Below are positions 1 through 7,662 of a DNA stretch of 64,000 nt, piece after piece; the first letter of the stretch is position 1, and the number at the start of each line of letters is the position of its first letter. The notes beneath the pieces are model-generated. The model made no database searches and was not told where the DNA came from. It saw nothing but the letters and a program-made list of their open reading frames with translations. The stretch lies in assembly GCA_040223615.1 (NCBI GenBank), contig JAVKFY010000069.1, positions 1 through 64,000 on the forward strand, read 5' to 3'. The DNA is from JAVKFY01 sp040223615 (GTDB taxonomy: Bacteria; Pseudomonadota; Alphaproteobacteria; GCA-2731375). The position numbers and the translations under genes are program-made.

Positions 1-63
1 CAGGCCACGGCCGCCGGCGCCTTGCGTCGGCGGCGTGCCCCATCAGGTGGAGAGGACGCGCGA

Positions 64-390
64 ATGAAGTTTCTGCAGGCACGGCGCTACAGGCTGCTGC
101 ACTTCGTGCTGCTGGTGGCGCTCGTCGCGGTCGCGCTGAGCACCGCCATCTCCGCCACCCGCGCCGCCGACATGCCGGCAAACGCGCACGCTCGCACCTA
201 TGGCAGCGGATGGGAATGCGACCGCGGCTATCGCGTCGCGATTTTCCCGATGGATCGACCGTGGCAGGACGTCCCGCCATCGAGCCGGGCCGCGACGATG
301 TTGCGCACCACCGGCGTATCGCTGATGTCCGTCGGCGCCGATCCCGACGATACCGTCGACGCCGACCTGGAGCGGCCGGCGCGGATGTAG
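64..390 (+). CDS. Small secreted protein with YGSGWEC motif
   Basis: The 108-residue product starts at an ATG preceded by GGAGAGGA. Its first 35 residues look like a signal peptide: a basic start, a Leu/Val/Ala-rich core, and a TRAADMPA junction. The mature part opens with PANAHARTYGSGWECDRGYR. This resembles short secreted alphaproteobacterial proteins that carry a GSGWxCxxGY module followed by a second cysteine. That second cysteine is missing here, and the C-terminal 50 residues look random. The gene may therefore be decayed or frameshifted after the motif. The function is unknown; export is inferred from the signal peptide only. Confidence 0.5.
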   Translation: MKFLQARRYRLLHFVLLVALVAVALSTAISATRAADMPANAHARTYGSGWECDRGYRVAIFPMDRPWQDVPPSSRAATMLRTTGVSLMSVGADPDDTVDADLERPARM

Positions 391-532
391 CGACGAGCAA
401 CCTGCGCGACCGCGACGCAGTGCCGGGCCGTAAGTCCGGCACTTTTCTGACACAGGTCATGCTCAATCAATTTTTTGCATATACGGTGTCGATACTGGAT
501 ATTCGCCCAGGTATGAAACGAGGGGGTGTGTC

Positions 533-1123
533 GTGGTGATTGGTGCATCGAAGGCATCTCGATGGCGTTTGGATCAGATGCCGCGGCCCGATGCCTGCTC
601 GCCTGGCGCACGCGGCTCTATCGACGACCCGACGCTCAACTGTCTGCACCCGGTGGGCAACGAGCTGGTCCGCCACTGGCGCAGCCTTCGGCCTGGCGAT
701 GGGTTCCCGTCCGAAGACGCCGTCGACCCCAATGCGATCCGTGCAATCTTGCCCCACATTCTCATGATCGACGTGGTGCACAACGAACCGCACAACTCCT
801 TCAAGTTTCGGTATCGCCTGGCCGGCACCGAGGTCACGCGGAGCTACGGCGCGATCACGGGAAAGTTCGTCGACGAGGCGCTGCGACCTGCGGCCCGGGA
901 GCGCTATGTCTGGGTACTGGATCGCGTGCTCGGCGAACGCTTGCCGTTGCGCAACATCGGGTACGCGCAACTCATCGAGCAGCGCTGGCAAATATCGGAA
1001 GTCGTGGTGCTACCGCTGGTCGACGGCGACGACATTAACGTGATGATCGGTTCGATCATCCGGTGGTACGACGACAATCCGCCGCCGACTGTGCAAGAAG
1101 CCTGGACCCGGCAGGCCGGATGA
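533..1123 (+). CDS. PAS_5-family sensor-like protein
   Basis: This 196-residue soluble protein starts at a GTG with AGGGGG six bases upstream. After a variable N-terminus, residues 40-190 match the PAS_5 family, common and often multi-copy in alphaproteobacteria. They include an H-P-V-G-N-E-L-V-R-H-W opening, a DPNAIRAILPHILMIDVV strand-helix unit, FRYRLAGTEV, and a closing LPLVDGDDINVMIGSI strand. No output domain is present, so it is a stand-alone sensory or interaction module. No ligand can be named from sequence. Its stop codon overlaps a possible 24-codon ORF (ATGA). Confidence 0.75.
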   Translation: MVIGASKASRWRLDQMPRPDACSPGARGSIDDPTLNCLHPVGNELVRHWRSLRPGDGFPSEDAVDPNAIRAILPHILMIDVVHNEPHNSFKFRYRLAGTEVTRSYGAITGKFVDEALRPAARERYVWVLDRVLGERLPLRNIGYAQLIEQRWQISEVVVLPLVDGDDINVMIGSIIRWYDDNPPPTVQEAWTRQAG

Positions 1124-1194
1124 AAAGGAACTACACGATGCCGGGACATGCAGCCGATAGCATCCTGCAGGGCGCCATCGAGGCGGAGGAATAG
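1120..1194 (+). CDS. Possible 24-residue coupled ORF
   Basis: An ATG overlaps the stop of the PAS_5 gene in the ATGA configuration and opens a 24-codon frame starting MKRNYTMPGHAAD. The only support is the overlap, which is typical of translational coupling. It has no recognisable family and could be chance. Confidence 0.18.
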   Translation: MKRNYTMPGHAADSILQGAIEAEE

Positions 1195-1466
1195 GGATCG
1201 GTCGTATCGGGCGACCAGTTCTACCGGCCAAAGACTCGACCCAGACCGTGCCGGCCTCTTTCGGGGAACGAGAACATCGCGCCAGTGAGGCGCCATCACC
1301 TCGAATCGTATTATCGAGAGGGCACGACAAGCCGTGGCGATCTGGAAGGAGGGAAACGATTTCCGCATCGGGCAGCGGACATCGAATTTCTAATGGTTCG
1401 CTGCTAACCAGAACGTTGCCCAAACCGCTGTCTTGATTGCGAAATCGCCTCAAAGTCATCGAAATT
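1195..1466. other. Non-coding stretch before tRNA-Thr
   Basis: No supported gene lies here. The short open frames have no plausible ribosome binding site or family resemblance. On the minus strand it is the trailer of tRNA-Thr; no clear hairpin plus T-run terminator was seen. Confidence 0.4.
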
Positions 1467-1542
1467 TGGTGCCGGCGGCAGGGCTCGAACCCGCGACCCC
1501 CTGATTACAAATCAGGTGCTCTTCCAGCTGAGCTACGCCGGC
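1467..1542 (-). tRNA. tRNA-Thr (anticodon UGU)
   Basis: The 76-nt minus-strand sequence folds as a cloverleaf. The seven-base acceptor GCCGGCG pairs with CGCCGGC, followed by A and an encoded CCA. The D arm is TAGCTCAGCTGG, and the anticodon stem-loop CTGAT-TTGTAA-TCAG gives anticodon UGU (Thr). The T arm is GGGTTCGAGCCC. The 3' CCA is encoded in the genome. Confidence 0.97.
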
Positions 1543-1611
1543 GCCGATCGGGTGACCTAGGTAGCCTCTCGATCGACGCGCGGCAACGGTTAACTCGTTC
1601 GGGTGTCGTCG

Positions 1612-2478
1612 CTATTGCCGCGGCACCAGACGGATCGGGCCGGCGCCGGTCGCGGGCGTGGCGTCGGCGGTTGTCAGCGCCGCGGTCGGCATCGGCGCAG
1701 CGGCGGTCGTCGGCGCCGGCGCCGGTGCTGCCAGGGCGGCCGCCGCCTGTCGGCGCTCGGCCAGCGCCCGCGTCATCGCCTGCACGCGCGGGTCCTTCGG
1801 CGCCAGTTCGCGCGCCTTGTCCGCGAAGCTCTCCGCCAGCGCCAGGTCGCCGCGCTTGCTTACCTTGTGGGCCAGATCGACATAGCGGATGCCGAGGTGC
1901 AGCAGGCCGTCATGCGCCGGCTGGTGTTCGGGCGCCAGCGCCAGAACCTGTTCGTAGCTCTCGCGGGCGTTGTCGCCAGCCGGCGTGGTCAGCTTCAACT
2001 CCCGGGTCTGCCGCACGGCGCGCTCCATCAGGGTGGCGATCCGGGTCGCCTGGTCGTCGACGGACACGCCATCGTCGCGCGGCGCGGCGGCCGGCTCGGC
2101 GACGGTGAACGCCTCTTCCACGGACCGGACGGTGGGCACCTGAGCCCCGGGCTGCTCGCGCGCCGTGGCGCTGTTGACCAGGCGCGGCATCAGGTCCGTC
2201 AACGTCGCCGCGGTTTGTTGCGAGGTCGACGGCACGGGTGCCGACACCTCGGCGACATCACCGGGACGCCAGTTGTACTGCGTTGCGTACCAGACCACGC
2301 CCGCCGCGCCGGCGGTGAAGCCGACTCCCATCACCCCGCCGGCAACGACGCACTGCAACAGCCGCGCGGCCCAGCGCCGGCGCGGTTTGCGCGTAGGTGC
2401 CAGGTGAGGAGCGGGTCGCTCGGCAGCGACATCGGCGCCAAGCGACGGCGAATTCAGGCGTGCGCTATCGTTGTACAT
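1612..2478 (-). CDS. Membrane-anchored TPR-like protein
   Basis: The 288-residue protein has a cytoplasmic N-terminus with a basic PTRKPRRRW stretch and one membrane segment at about residues 40-65 (LLQCVVAGGVMGVGFTAG). A Pro/Ala-rich linker leads to a helical region (about 155-240) with TPR character, for example ESYEQVLALAPEHQPAH and LAESFADKARELAPKDP. The C-terminal 50 residues are a low-complexity Ala/Pro/Thr tail. The predicted location is inner membrane with a periplasmic TPR-like domain, suggesting a scaffolding role. The specific function is unknown. It stands alone between the tRNA gene and the efflux operon. Confidence 0.6.
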   Translation of the reverse strand: MYNDSARLNSPSLGADVAAERPAPHLAPTRKPRRRWAARLLQCVVAGGVMGVGFTAGAAGVVWYATQYNWRPGDVAEVSAPVPSTSQQTAATLTDLMPRLVNSATAREQPGAQVPTVRSVEEAFTVAEPAAAPRDDGVSVDDQATRIATLMERAVRQTRELKLTTPAGDNARESYEQVLALAPEHQPAHDGLLHLGIRYVDLAHKVSKRGDLALAESFADKARELAPKDPRVQAMTRALAERRQAAAALAAPAPAPTTAAAPMPTAALTTADATPATGAGPIRLVPRQ

Positions 2479-2586
2479 GGAGCCTCCTCCATGCAGCTGT
2501 CGGCCTTCCTGCCACGGGGCCTTCAGATGCGGGTTTTCGATCCAGTTACCGATTCAACGGGGTGCTACCGGATTCGGTTCCGCGAC

Positions 2587-3819
2587 CTATTCGTGGCGCA
2601 GGGCGTCGATCGGGTTCAAACGGCTGGCGCGGTGCGCCGGATACAGGCCGAAAAACATGCCGACCAGGGCCGAGGACGCCACCGATAGCGCGATGATCGT
2701 CGGCTCGATAACCACCGGGAATTCGCCGCCGCGCGCAATCACCACCGTGACCAGCACGCCGGCGGCCAGGCCGATCAGGCCGCCGGTCAGGCACAGCACC
2801 ACCGCTTCGACCAGGAACTGGTTGCGGATGTCGCGCCGGCGCGCGCCCAAAGCCATGCGCAGGCCGATCTCGCGGGTCCGTTCGGTCACCGCGACCAGCA
2901 TGATGTTCATGATCCCGATGCCACCGACCACCAGCGAGATGCCAGCGGTCGCGGCCAGCAGCAGGCCGAGCTGGCTGGAGGTCTCGTTGCGCGCCATCAC
3001 CGACTCGGTGGCGTCACGCACGTAGAAATCGTCCTCGCCGCCGGGCGGCACCTTGCGCCGCGCCCGCAACACCGCTTCCATCTCCGACTTCACCGCGTCG
3101 AGCTGATCCGGCAACGCCGCCTCGGCGAGTATCAACCGGACCTCGTCGCGCACCGTCACCCGGCGCCCGAACAGCCGCTTGCGCGCCGTGGTGATCGGCA
3201 CGATCACCTGGTCGTCCTGATCCGATCCCCAGGCCGACTCGCCCTTGCGGTCGAGCACGCCGATGACGTCGAACGGCACCGCCCCGATCCGCACCGTGCT
3301 GCCAAGCGGCGAGGTATCGCCGAACAGTTCCTCGCGCACTTTCTCGCCGAGTAGCGCCACCTTGACGCCGCCGCGCACCTCGGCGTCGCTGAACGCGCGC
3401 CCCTCCGCCACCGACCAGTCACGCACTTCCAGGTAGTCGGCGTCGGCGCCGATGATGCCGGTGGTCCAGTTGGCGTTGCCGTAGACCAGCGGCTGGTTGC
3501 GACGCATGTAGCCGGCCACCGCGACCAGGCCCGGCACCTCGTCGCGCAGCGCCGCGACGTCGCGGTCGGTCAGCGGCGACGGCGGCTCCTCGCCCTGCTG
3601 GCGCGGCCGGCGCGAACTGTCGCCGGCCCGCACGGTCAGCAGGTTGGCACCGATATTGGCGATCTCCTCCTCGACCTTCTGCTTGGCGCCGCTGCTCACC
3701 GAGACCATGACGATGACCGAGCCGACGCCGATGATCACGCCCAGCATCGCCAGCAGGCTGCGCAACGCGTTGACCCTGAGCGCGACCAGCGCGATGCGCA
3801 CCGAGACCAGCAGGTTCAT
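2587..3819 (-). CDS. MacB-type ABC transporter permease
   Basis: The 410-residue FtsX/MacB-family permease has a first membrane segment at about 20-42 (LRSLLAMLGVIIGVGSVIVMVSV) and a roughly 230-residue periplasmic MacB_PCD domain (GANLLTVRAGD through the ARRKVPPGGEDDFYV region). Three C-terminal membrane segments surround the signature ERTREIGLRMALGARRRDI coupling helix. It ends IDALRHE, as MacB permeases do. Its start overlaps the upstream ATPase stop (ATGA), so the two subunits are co-translated. With the adaptor at 4540-5970 it should form a tripartite, ATP-driven mechanotransmission exporter. The substrate (macrolide, peptide or lipid) is not deducible. Confidence 0.9.
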   Translation of the reverse strand: MNLLVSVRIALVALRVNALRSLLAMLGVIIGVGSVIVMVSVSSGAKQKVEEEIANIGANLLTVRAGDSSRRPRQQGEEPPSPLTDRDVAALRDEVPGLVAVAGYMRRNQPLVYGNANWTTGIIGADADYLEVRDWSVAEGRAFSDAEVRGGVKVALLGEKVREELFGDTSPLGSTVRIGAVPFDVIGVLDRKGESAWGSDQDDQVIVPITTARKRLFGRRVTVRDEVRLILAEAALPDQLDAVKSEMEAVLRARRKVPPGGEDDFYVRDATESVMARNETSSQLGLLLAATAGISLVVGGIGIMNIMLVAVTERTREIGLRMALGARRRDIRNQFLVEAVVLCLTGGLIGLAAGVLVTVVIARGGEFPVVIEPTIIALSVASSALVGMFFGLYPAHRASRLNPIDALRHE

Positions 3820-4529
3820 GGCGTCGTCTCGGATGGCGCGGCGGCGCTGTCCTCGGCCAGGCGGCCATCGTGGAACACCAGGCGGCGACGCGCGCAGGCG
3901 GCGATCTCGGCCTCGTGGGTGACCAGCACAACGGTAATTCCGTCACGGTTGAGCGCGTCGAAGATTGCCATGATCTCGCCCGAGGTCTGGCTGTCGAGCG
4001 CGCCGGTCGGCTCGTCGGCGAGCAGGATCGAGGGCCGGTTGACCAGTGCGCGGGCAATCGCCACGCGCTGCTGCTGGCCGCCGGAAAGCTGCGCCGGGTG
4101 GTGGTCCATGCGATCGGCCAGGCCGACTCGCTCCAGGCTCTCCGTGGCGCGGCGCCGGCGCTCGGCGGCGCCGATGCCGGCATAGACCAGCGGCAGCTCG
4201 ACATTGTGCAGCGCCGTGGTCCGGGGCAGCAGGTTGAACTGCTGGAACACGAAGCCGATGGCCCGGTTCCGAAATGCCGCCAGCGCGTCGGCGCCAAGGC
4301 CGCCGAGATCGCTGCCGTCGACGGTCAGCCTGCCGGCGCTCGGCACGTCGAGCGCACCCAGCAGGTTCATGAAGGTCGACTTGCCGGACCCGGACGGCCC
4401 CATCACCGCGACATACGCGCCGGCCTCGACGGCGAGCGACACGCCGCGCAGCGCCGCCACCTCGGTCTCGCCCATCTGGTAGGTCTTGTGCACGTCCTCC
4501 GCGCGGATCAGCGCTGTCGCGGCGGCCAT
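3816..4529 (-). CDS. MacB/LolD-type ABC transporter ATPase
   Basis: This 237-residue nucleotide-binding subunit has Walker A GPSGSGKS (about 43-50), signature LSGGQQQRVAIARAL, Walker B LLADEPTGALD, and switch His in LVTHE. The order and spacing match the MacB/LolD/FtsE clade that energises FtsX-type permeases. It sits between the adaptor gene and the permease gene, overlapping the permease start by four bases. In E. coli MacB the ATPase and permease are one polypeptide; here they are separate, as is common in alphaproteobacteria. Confidence 0.92.
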   Translation of the reverse strand: MAAATALIRAEDVHKTYQMGETEVAALRGVSLAVEAGAYVAVMGPSGSGKSTFMNLLGALDVPSAGRLTVDGSDLGGLGADALAAFRNRAIGFVFQQFNLLPRTTALHNVELPLVYAGIGAAERRRRATESLERVGLADRMDHHPAQLSGGQQQRVAIARALVNRPSILLADEPTGALDSQTSGEIMAIFDALNRDGITVVLVTHEAEIAACARRRLVFHDGRLAEDSAAAPSETTP

Positions 4530-4539
4530 TACCCGAGCC

Positions 4540-5970
4540 TCACTCGACCGCCTCGCGTGCCCGCAACACCACGACGTCGCCGGCGTTCAGCGCGTCGCTC
4601 GATACCTCGGTGACGCGCGCGTCGGAAATCCCGAGGCGGACGCGTCGAGCGGCGATCTTGCCGTCGTCGAGCCGCACCCAGACACTGCCGAACCGTATCT
4701 GCGCCACGCGCTCGGAGATCGCATCGTAGTTGGCGAGCTGCGCCGGGGACAGAACGCCGGACATCGCCTGACGGAACCGTTGGCGCATCGCTTCGCGATC
4801 GACATCGCCCGTAGTCATCTGGGCGGCCATGCCGGCGAAGGCTTGCTTCAGTGCCGCCTGGGCCTGCTCGACCTGCTCCGGCGTCATCTCCAGCTGCGGC
4901 GCCAGCCGTTCCAGGATGCGCGTTGACCGGCCGCCTTCCTGATCGGATCTCTGCACCAGCGCCCGCGCGCCGCCACGCGGGCGGAACCGCAAGGCCCCGT
5001 TCGGCACGGTCAGCACGCCCGCCCGCTCGCCGGTGACGATATCGACATTCGCGGTCATGCCAGGCAACAGCAGCCGGCGCGGGTTCGCCGCCGCGATCAC
5101 CACAGTGTAGGTGACGACGTTCTGCGCCTCGACGCCGGCGAGGCGGATCTGCTGCACCCTGCCCTCAAAGTTCACGTCGGGGTGAGCGTCGACGGTGAAC
5201 TTCACGGTCTGGCCCTCCTCGACCTGGCCGATGTCGGCCTCGTCGACCTGGGCGTCAATCTGCACCTCGCGCAGATCCTGGGCGATGACGAACAGCTTCG
5301 GCGCGTTCATCGCCGCCGCCACCGTCTGGCCCAGGTCGATGGCGCGGTCGATCACCACGCCGTCGATCGGCGCCCGGATGATGGTGCGTTCCAGGTCGAT
5401 ACGGGCGCTCTTCAAGGCGGCCTGGCGCTGGCGCAGGGTCGCCTTGGCGTTGGCGAGCTGGGCCTCGGCCACCGCCACCTCGGCCTGGCTGGTGGCCAGC
5501 GCGGTCTTGGCGTTGTCGTAGGCCGCCGCCGACATGTTGCCGCGCTTCACCAGCGCCTCGGCGCGCCGGAAGCTGTCCTCCGCCTGGCTCAGGTTGGCGC
5601 GCACGCGGGCAATGGCGGCGGCCTGCACCGCGACACCGGCCTGGGCGACGGCGACCGTGGCTTCCGCCTCGCTGACCCTGGCCTCGAAGGTCTTCGGATC
5701 GAGCCGGGCGATCACGTCGCCCTCGGCGACCTGGCTATTGAAGTCGGCGCCGAGTTCGGCGATCTGACCGGAGAGCTGCGAGCCGACTTCGACGGTGACC
5801 AACGCGCGCACCTTGCCGGACGTCGAGACCAGACGGCGCACGTCGGCAACCGCGACCTCGCCGGTTTCCAGCGTGACGCTGTTCTCGGCCGGCTGTTGCC
5901 ATTGCACGACGCCATAGGCGCCAGCGCCAATCAGCAACAGCACGGCTGCGATCAGCCCGATCCGCTTCAT
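4540..5970 (-). CDS. MacA-like periplasmic adaptor (HlyD/RND adaptor family)
   Basis: The 476-residue adaptor starts MKRIGLIAAVLLLIGAGAY, a single N-terminal membrane anchor or signal. Next come a beta-barrel/lipoyl half-motif (VEVGSQLSGQIAEL), a long coiled-coil hairpin (about 105-190, rich in Ala/Glu/Gln), the second lipoyl half (IRAPIDGVVIDRAIDLGQTV) and a membrane-proximal domain. Residues about 355-430 form a helical insert with MTPEQVEQAQAAL and LSPAQLANYDAI elements. It is first in the adaptor-ATPase-permease operon, with a 10-bp gap to the ATPase. It should bridge the inner-membrane pump to an outer-membrane TolC-type channel, which is not encoded nearby. Confidence 0.9.
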   Translation of the reverse strand: MKRIGLIAAVLLLIGAGAYGVVQWQQPAENSVTLETGEVAVADVRRLVSTSGKVRALVTVEVGSQLSGQIAELGADFNSQVAEGDVIARLDPKTFEARVSEAEATVAVAQAGVAVQAAAIARVRANLSQAEDSFRRAEALVKRGNMSAAAYDNAKTALATSQAEVAVAEAQLANAKATLRQRQAALKSARIDLERTIIRAPIDGVVIDRAIDLGQTVAAAMNAPKLFVIAQDLREVQIDAQVDEADIGQVEEGQTVKFTVDAHPDVNFEGRVQQIRLAGVEAQNVVTYTVVIAAANPRRLLLPGMTANVDIVTGERAGVLTVPNGALRFRPRGGARALVQRSDQEGGRSTRILERLAPQLEMTPEQVEQAQAALKQAFAGMAAQMTTGDVDREAMRQRFRQAMSGVLSPAQLANYDAISERVAQIRFGSVWVRLDDGKIAARRVRLGISDARVTEVSSDALNAGDVVVLRAREAVE

Positions 5971-6037
5971 CGCGTCCGTCCCCAGGGCTCAAACCATTGG
6001 CGGTTATACGCCCATTCGCGGTCGCTCCGGCGGGAAA

Positions 6038-6484
6038 TCAGGCCAGATCGGCGAGCACCTGATCGATATGCTCGGCCGGCACCACCTTGCCGTAGACCTT
6101 GGCGATCCGCCCTTCCGCGTCGATCAGGTAGCTGATCCGGGCCGGATAGCCCTGGTCGGCGCTGTCGGCCGCGCCATAGGCCATGGAGACCGACCGGTCC
6201 TCGTCCGACAGCAGGTCGTACGGGAAGTCGAACTTGGCCTTGAAGGCACGGTTGTCGGCCGGCGCGTCACAGCTGATGCCGATGACGACGGCATTGCGGC
6301 TGGTGAAGTCCTGGATTCGATCACGGAACCCTTTGCCTTCGATGGTTCAGCCCGGCGTATCGGCCTTCGGGTACCACCACAGCACCACCTGGTGCCCGCG
6401 GTAGTTCTCCAGGGCGGTGGCGACACCGTCCTGGTTGCGCAGGCTGAAGGCCGGTGCCTCGTCGCCCACTTTCAACAGCGCCAT
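6038..6484 (-). CDS. bcp: Bcp-type peroxiredoxin, predicted selenocysteine enzyme (in-frame UGA at codon 46)
   Basis: Reading through one UGA gives a continuous 148-residue Bcp/PrxQ-type peroxiredoxin from an ATG with GGAGGA seven bases upstream. It opens KVGDEAPAFSLRNQDG and continues VVLWWYPKADTPG. The UGA (plus-strand positions 6347-6349) is codon 46, exactly where Bcp has its peroxidatic Cys (PGCT in E. coli Bcp), and TIEGKGFRD follows. Conserved family features continue beyond it, including FPYDLLSDED, YGAADS, a TxR-like ARISYLID and the C-terminal helix. The Bcp resolving Cys five residues on is Lys51; the only other Cys is C72. A hairpin at 6313-6331 fits a bacterial SECIS. Role inferred: reduction of peroxides by a selenolate. 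The alternative is a nonsense pseudogene, but the stop replacing precisely the catalytic residue argues against that. Automated calling would split or miss this gene. Confidence 0.85.
6313..6331 (-). promoter_or_regulatory. Putative bacterial SECIS hairpin
   Basis: Fifteen bases after the UGA, the mRNA can form a six-pair stem, GGGUUC with GAAUCC (one G-U pair), closing a seven-base loop CGUGAUC. The loop has a G in its second position, about 22 nt beyond the UGA. This matches the described bacterial SECIS rule of an apical loop with G in the first two positions, 16-37 nt downstream. Folding was done by eye. Confidence 0.65.
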
Positions 6485-6518
6485 GCGGTTTCCTCCGTCG
6501 TGGCGGCCTCGGAAATCG

Positions 6519-6947
6519 TCAGATCAACTTGGTGCAACTGGACAGCGCCATCTCCGCCGCCTGCGCCAGCGCCGCTTCTTCGGCGGCGATACCGGGCTCG
6601 GCCAGCGGCGCACTGCCGAATTGCGACTTGGTGATGCTGCGGCCGGCCAGCGTCACGCGGCACAGAACGATCAACTCGCCCTCGACCCGGCGCCGTTCGG
6701 TGATCTCGTAGCGCCAGCCCTCGGCGCCGAAGCGCTGGTCCAGCGCCTGCACGGCGGCGGAGCGTTCCGCATCCAGCGGTCCGTAGCGCTTGCGCGGTGC
6801 CAGTCCGGAACCGCTACCCGATACCGGGCTTGAGGTCGTCGCCGCGCGCGACGAGGCCGGTGTGCTCAGGATGCGGTCGAACTGCTCGCGGTTCTGCTCC
6901 AGCAGCTTGTCGAAGGCCGAGGTGAAGCCGCTGGGTTCGTCGGCCAT
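6519..6947 (-). CDS. Small soluble protein of unknown function with N-terminal helix tag
   Basis: The 142-residue product starts at an ATG that overlaps the stop of the upstream membrane-protein gene (TGATG), so the pair is coupled. Residues 12-27 form an amphipathic helix (FDKLLEQNREQFDRIL). A Ser/Thr/Pro-rich linker leads to a compact alpha/beta domain (about 60-142) with WRYEITERRRVEGELIVLCR, GRSITKSQFGSAPL and an Ala-rich C-terminal helix. The domain loosely recalls the Rad52/22 strand-strand-strand-helix pattern, but that is a weak impression, not an assignment. The helix tag resembles the one at the N-terminus of the hydantoinase B-like protein (15037-17016). Confidence 0.6.
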   Translation of the reverse strand: MADEPSGFTSAFDKLLEQNREQFDRILSTPASSRAATTSSPVSGSGSGLAPRKRYGPLDAERSAAVQALDQRFGAEGWRYEITERRRVEGELIVLCRVTLAGRSITKSQFGSAPLAEPGIAAEEAALAQAAEMALSSCTKLI

Positions 6948-7468
6948 CAGTCGTTGCCGCGCCGGCGCACCGGCGGCTGCCGTCGGCCGGACCAGCCGCC
7001 GCGGAACAGCCGCACCAGGTGGTGCAGCAGGTAGAACACGATCGCCAGCAGCACCAGCAGCACGATCGCCAGCAACTGCTCGCCGAAGGTGCCGCCAATC
7101 ACCTCGCCCTTGCCGACCAGGTGTTCGCCCATCATCTCGATGATCTGCAGGATGCCGCCGGCGCAGAAGATCACCGCGACCAGGATCGCCACCTGCAGTG
7201 TCTCGAACACCAGCGCCTCGACGTCGAGCGAGTCGACCTTGCGGAAGATGTGCCGGGCGAAGGACGACCAGTGCGCCACCACGTAGCCGACCACGCCGAT
7301 CAGCGACGCGAACCAGAACACCGCGTTGTGGAATCGAATGTTCGGGATCGCCTCGACAACGAACTGCTCGAACGGCTGATAGTAGTAAAGGAAGATCAGC
7401 CCGATCACGACGGCGACGACGACAATCCAGAACCGGTTGCGTCGGAGGTCGTCGCTGTCGTCTGCCAT
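6947..7468 (-). CDS. Four-helix integral membrane protein of unknown function
   Basis: The 173-residue protein has about four hydrophobic segments: FWIVVVAVVIGLIFLYYY (13-30), AVFWFASLIGVVGYVVA (49-65), LQVAILVAVIFCAGGILQII (91-110) and LLAIVLLVLLAIVFYLLHHLV (132-152). It has a short acidic N-terminus and a basic C-terminal tail (RLFRGGWSGRRQPPVRRRG). No family is recognised. Its stop overlaps the start of the 142-residue soluble protein, suggesting that the two act together, the latter perhaps as a membrane-recruited partner. Confidence 0.65.
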   Translation of the reverse strand: MADDSDDLRRNRFWIVVVAVVIGLIFLYYYQPFEQFVVEAIPNIRFHNAVFWFASLIGVVGYVVAHWSSFARHIFRKVDSLDVEALVFETLQVAILVAVIFCAGGILQIIEMMGEHLVGKGEVIGGTFGEQLLAIVLLVLLAIVFYLLHHLVRLFRGGWSGRRQPPVRRRGND

Positions 7469-7662
7469 GATGTGCTGTCGCCGCCGCTAGCCTGTTGCGC
7501 GGCGAAATCCTAACCCAAATGCCCGACCTGTCAAAACCGTCCGCCCATCTGCGCATTGACGGTTTTCCACCTTCGGGCGAACATCGGTCCTGCCCACGGC
7601 TCGCTCATCGACGCCGGGGCCAAGGGGCGCCGTCTGAGCGCCGGTTTTGGGAGGAGTTCAAA

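Noticed and set aside
6124..6426. 100-codon minus-strand frame inside the peroxiredoxin gene
   Set aside because: It is out of frame with the peroxiredoxin and Arg/Ser/Pro-rich. The apparent gap in the correct frame is explained by the single UGA.
6519..7556. A 345-codon minus-strand frame spanning both small genes after the peroxiredoxin
   Set aside because: Its N-terminal 200 codons are antisense-like Arg-rich sequence opposite or out of frame with the clear membrane-protein gene. Only the last 142 codons, from the ATG at 6947, look like protein.
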